DNA from: Flavobacteriales bacterium
GTDB lineage: Bacteria; Bacteroidota; Bacteroidia; Flavobacteriales; Flavobacteriaceae
Assembly: GCA_027033875.1 (NCBI GenBank)
Contig: JALVKK010000300.1
Span: 15,743 to 20,882 of the forward strand
Direction of reading: 5' to 3'
DNA: 5,140 nt
Position numbers and translations under genes: made by a program. Positions 4,944 to 5,140 of the stretch are shown in pieces. The notes under the pieces are model-generated. The model was not told the origin of the DNA and made no database searches. It worked only from the letters and a program-made list of their open reading frames with translations. Numbering within the stretch: position 1 is the first letter of the stretch; each line of letters opens with the position of its first letter.

Positions 4944-5140
4944 TTACCTTTTCTCCAATTCAATCACTTCCAAATTTTTAATTTCGCTTTTGTCAATGAC
5001 GAAGCGTAGCATGGTGCGGGTATGGTGAAAACCGTGTTTGCCGGCGGCGCCCGGATTCATGTGTAAGAGATGATATTGCTTATCATACATGACTTTCAAG
5101 ATATGCGAATGACCTGAAATAAACAAATCCGGCGGATATT
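4944..5140 (-). CDS. YfcE/MJ0936-type metallophosphoesterase, C-terminal part (5' end outside window)
   Basis: Only the last 65 or so codons lie in the window; the frame is open through the right edge, beginning YPPDLFISGHSHI. The GHSH motif, whose histidines are metal ligands in the calcineurin-like phosphoesterase fold, is followed about 20 residues later by MNPGAAGKHG and HTRTMLRFVID. This matches the C-terminal GHTH...NPGS...R arrangement of the YfcE family of small cytoplasmic phosphodiesterases. Family members are about 160-180 residues, so roughly 100 residues are missing here, including the N-terminal D-x-H, GD and GNCD metal sites. A TTG at 5126 is inside the conserved motif and is not a real start. 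The stop is followed by the heptamer array, and the gene is separated from tatA by 157 bp of repeats plus a promoter, so it is probably not in the same operon. Confidence 0.85.
   Translation of the reverse strand, partial: YPPDLFISGHSHILKVMYDKQYHLLHMNPGAAGKHGFHHTRTMLRFVIDKSEIKNLEVIELEKR

Overview
The window looks like ordinary chromosomal sequence from a member of the Bacteroidota. It is AT-rich, with no strong Shine-Dalgarno sequences before the genes. Matches to the Bacteroidota -7 promoter element TAnnTTTG lie just upstream of several starts. The protein set also fits: a long POT peptide transporter, an MscS channel, a PAP2 phosphatase, and a TatA/B-like protein with an FGPEKLP hinge. The genus cannot be read from the sequence.

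Layout: 1-217 is a non-coding, repeat-rich segment. 218-2005 (-) is a POT/PTR2 proton-coupled peptide transporter. A 115-bp divergent gap separates it from 2121-2774 (+), an OmpR/PhoB-type regulator whose DNA-binding domain is intact but whose receiver domain lacks every phosphorylation residue. The convergent gap 2775-2937 holds a good intrinsic terminator oriented for the next gene, 2938-3801 (-), an MscS-type mechanosensitive channel. After a 137-bp AT-rich gap come two genes overlapping by one base, transcribed leftward: a TatA/TatB-family protein (4508-4786) and a PAP2 membrane phosphatase (3939-4508). A second repeat cluster (about 4820-4934) separates them from the C-terminal part of a YfcE-type metallophosphoesterase (4944 to the window end, -).

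Functionally this is an envelope-oriented housekeeping neighbourhood: peptide uptake, osmotic safety valve, protein export and lipid-phosphate hydrolysis. The genes do not form an obvious single pathway; only tatA-pap2 looks like an operon. I see no mobile element, phage, defence system, CRISPR array or RNA gene, and no convincing undescribed multi-gene system.

The two most interesting signals are the phosphorylation-independent-looking regulator and the two intergenic repeat clusters. The clusters share the same parts: arrays with a 7-bp period, a GTAGAGAC-type palindrome and a GCACTTCG...CTCAGTRACCTTAGTT element, in different arrangements. They sit next to stop codons.
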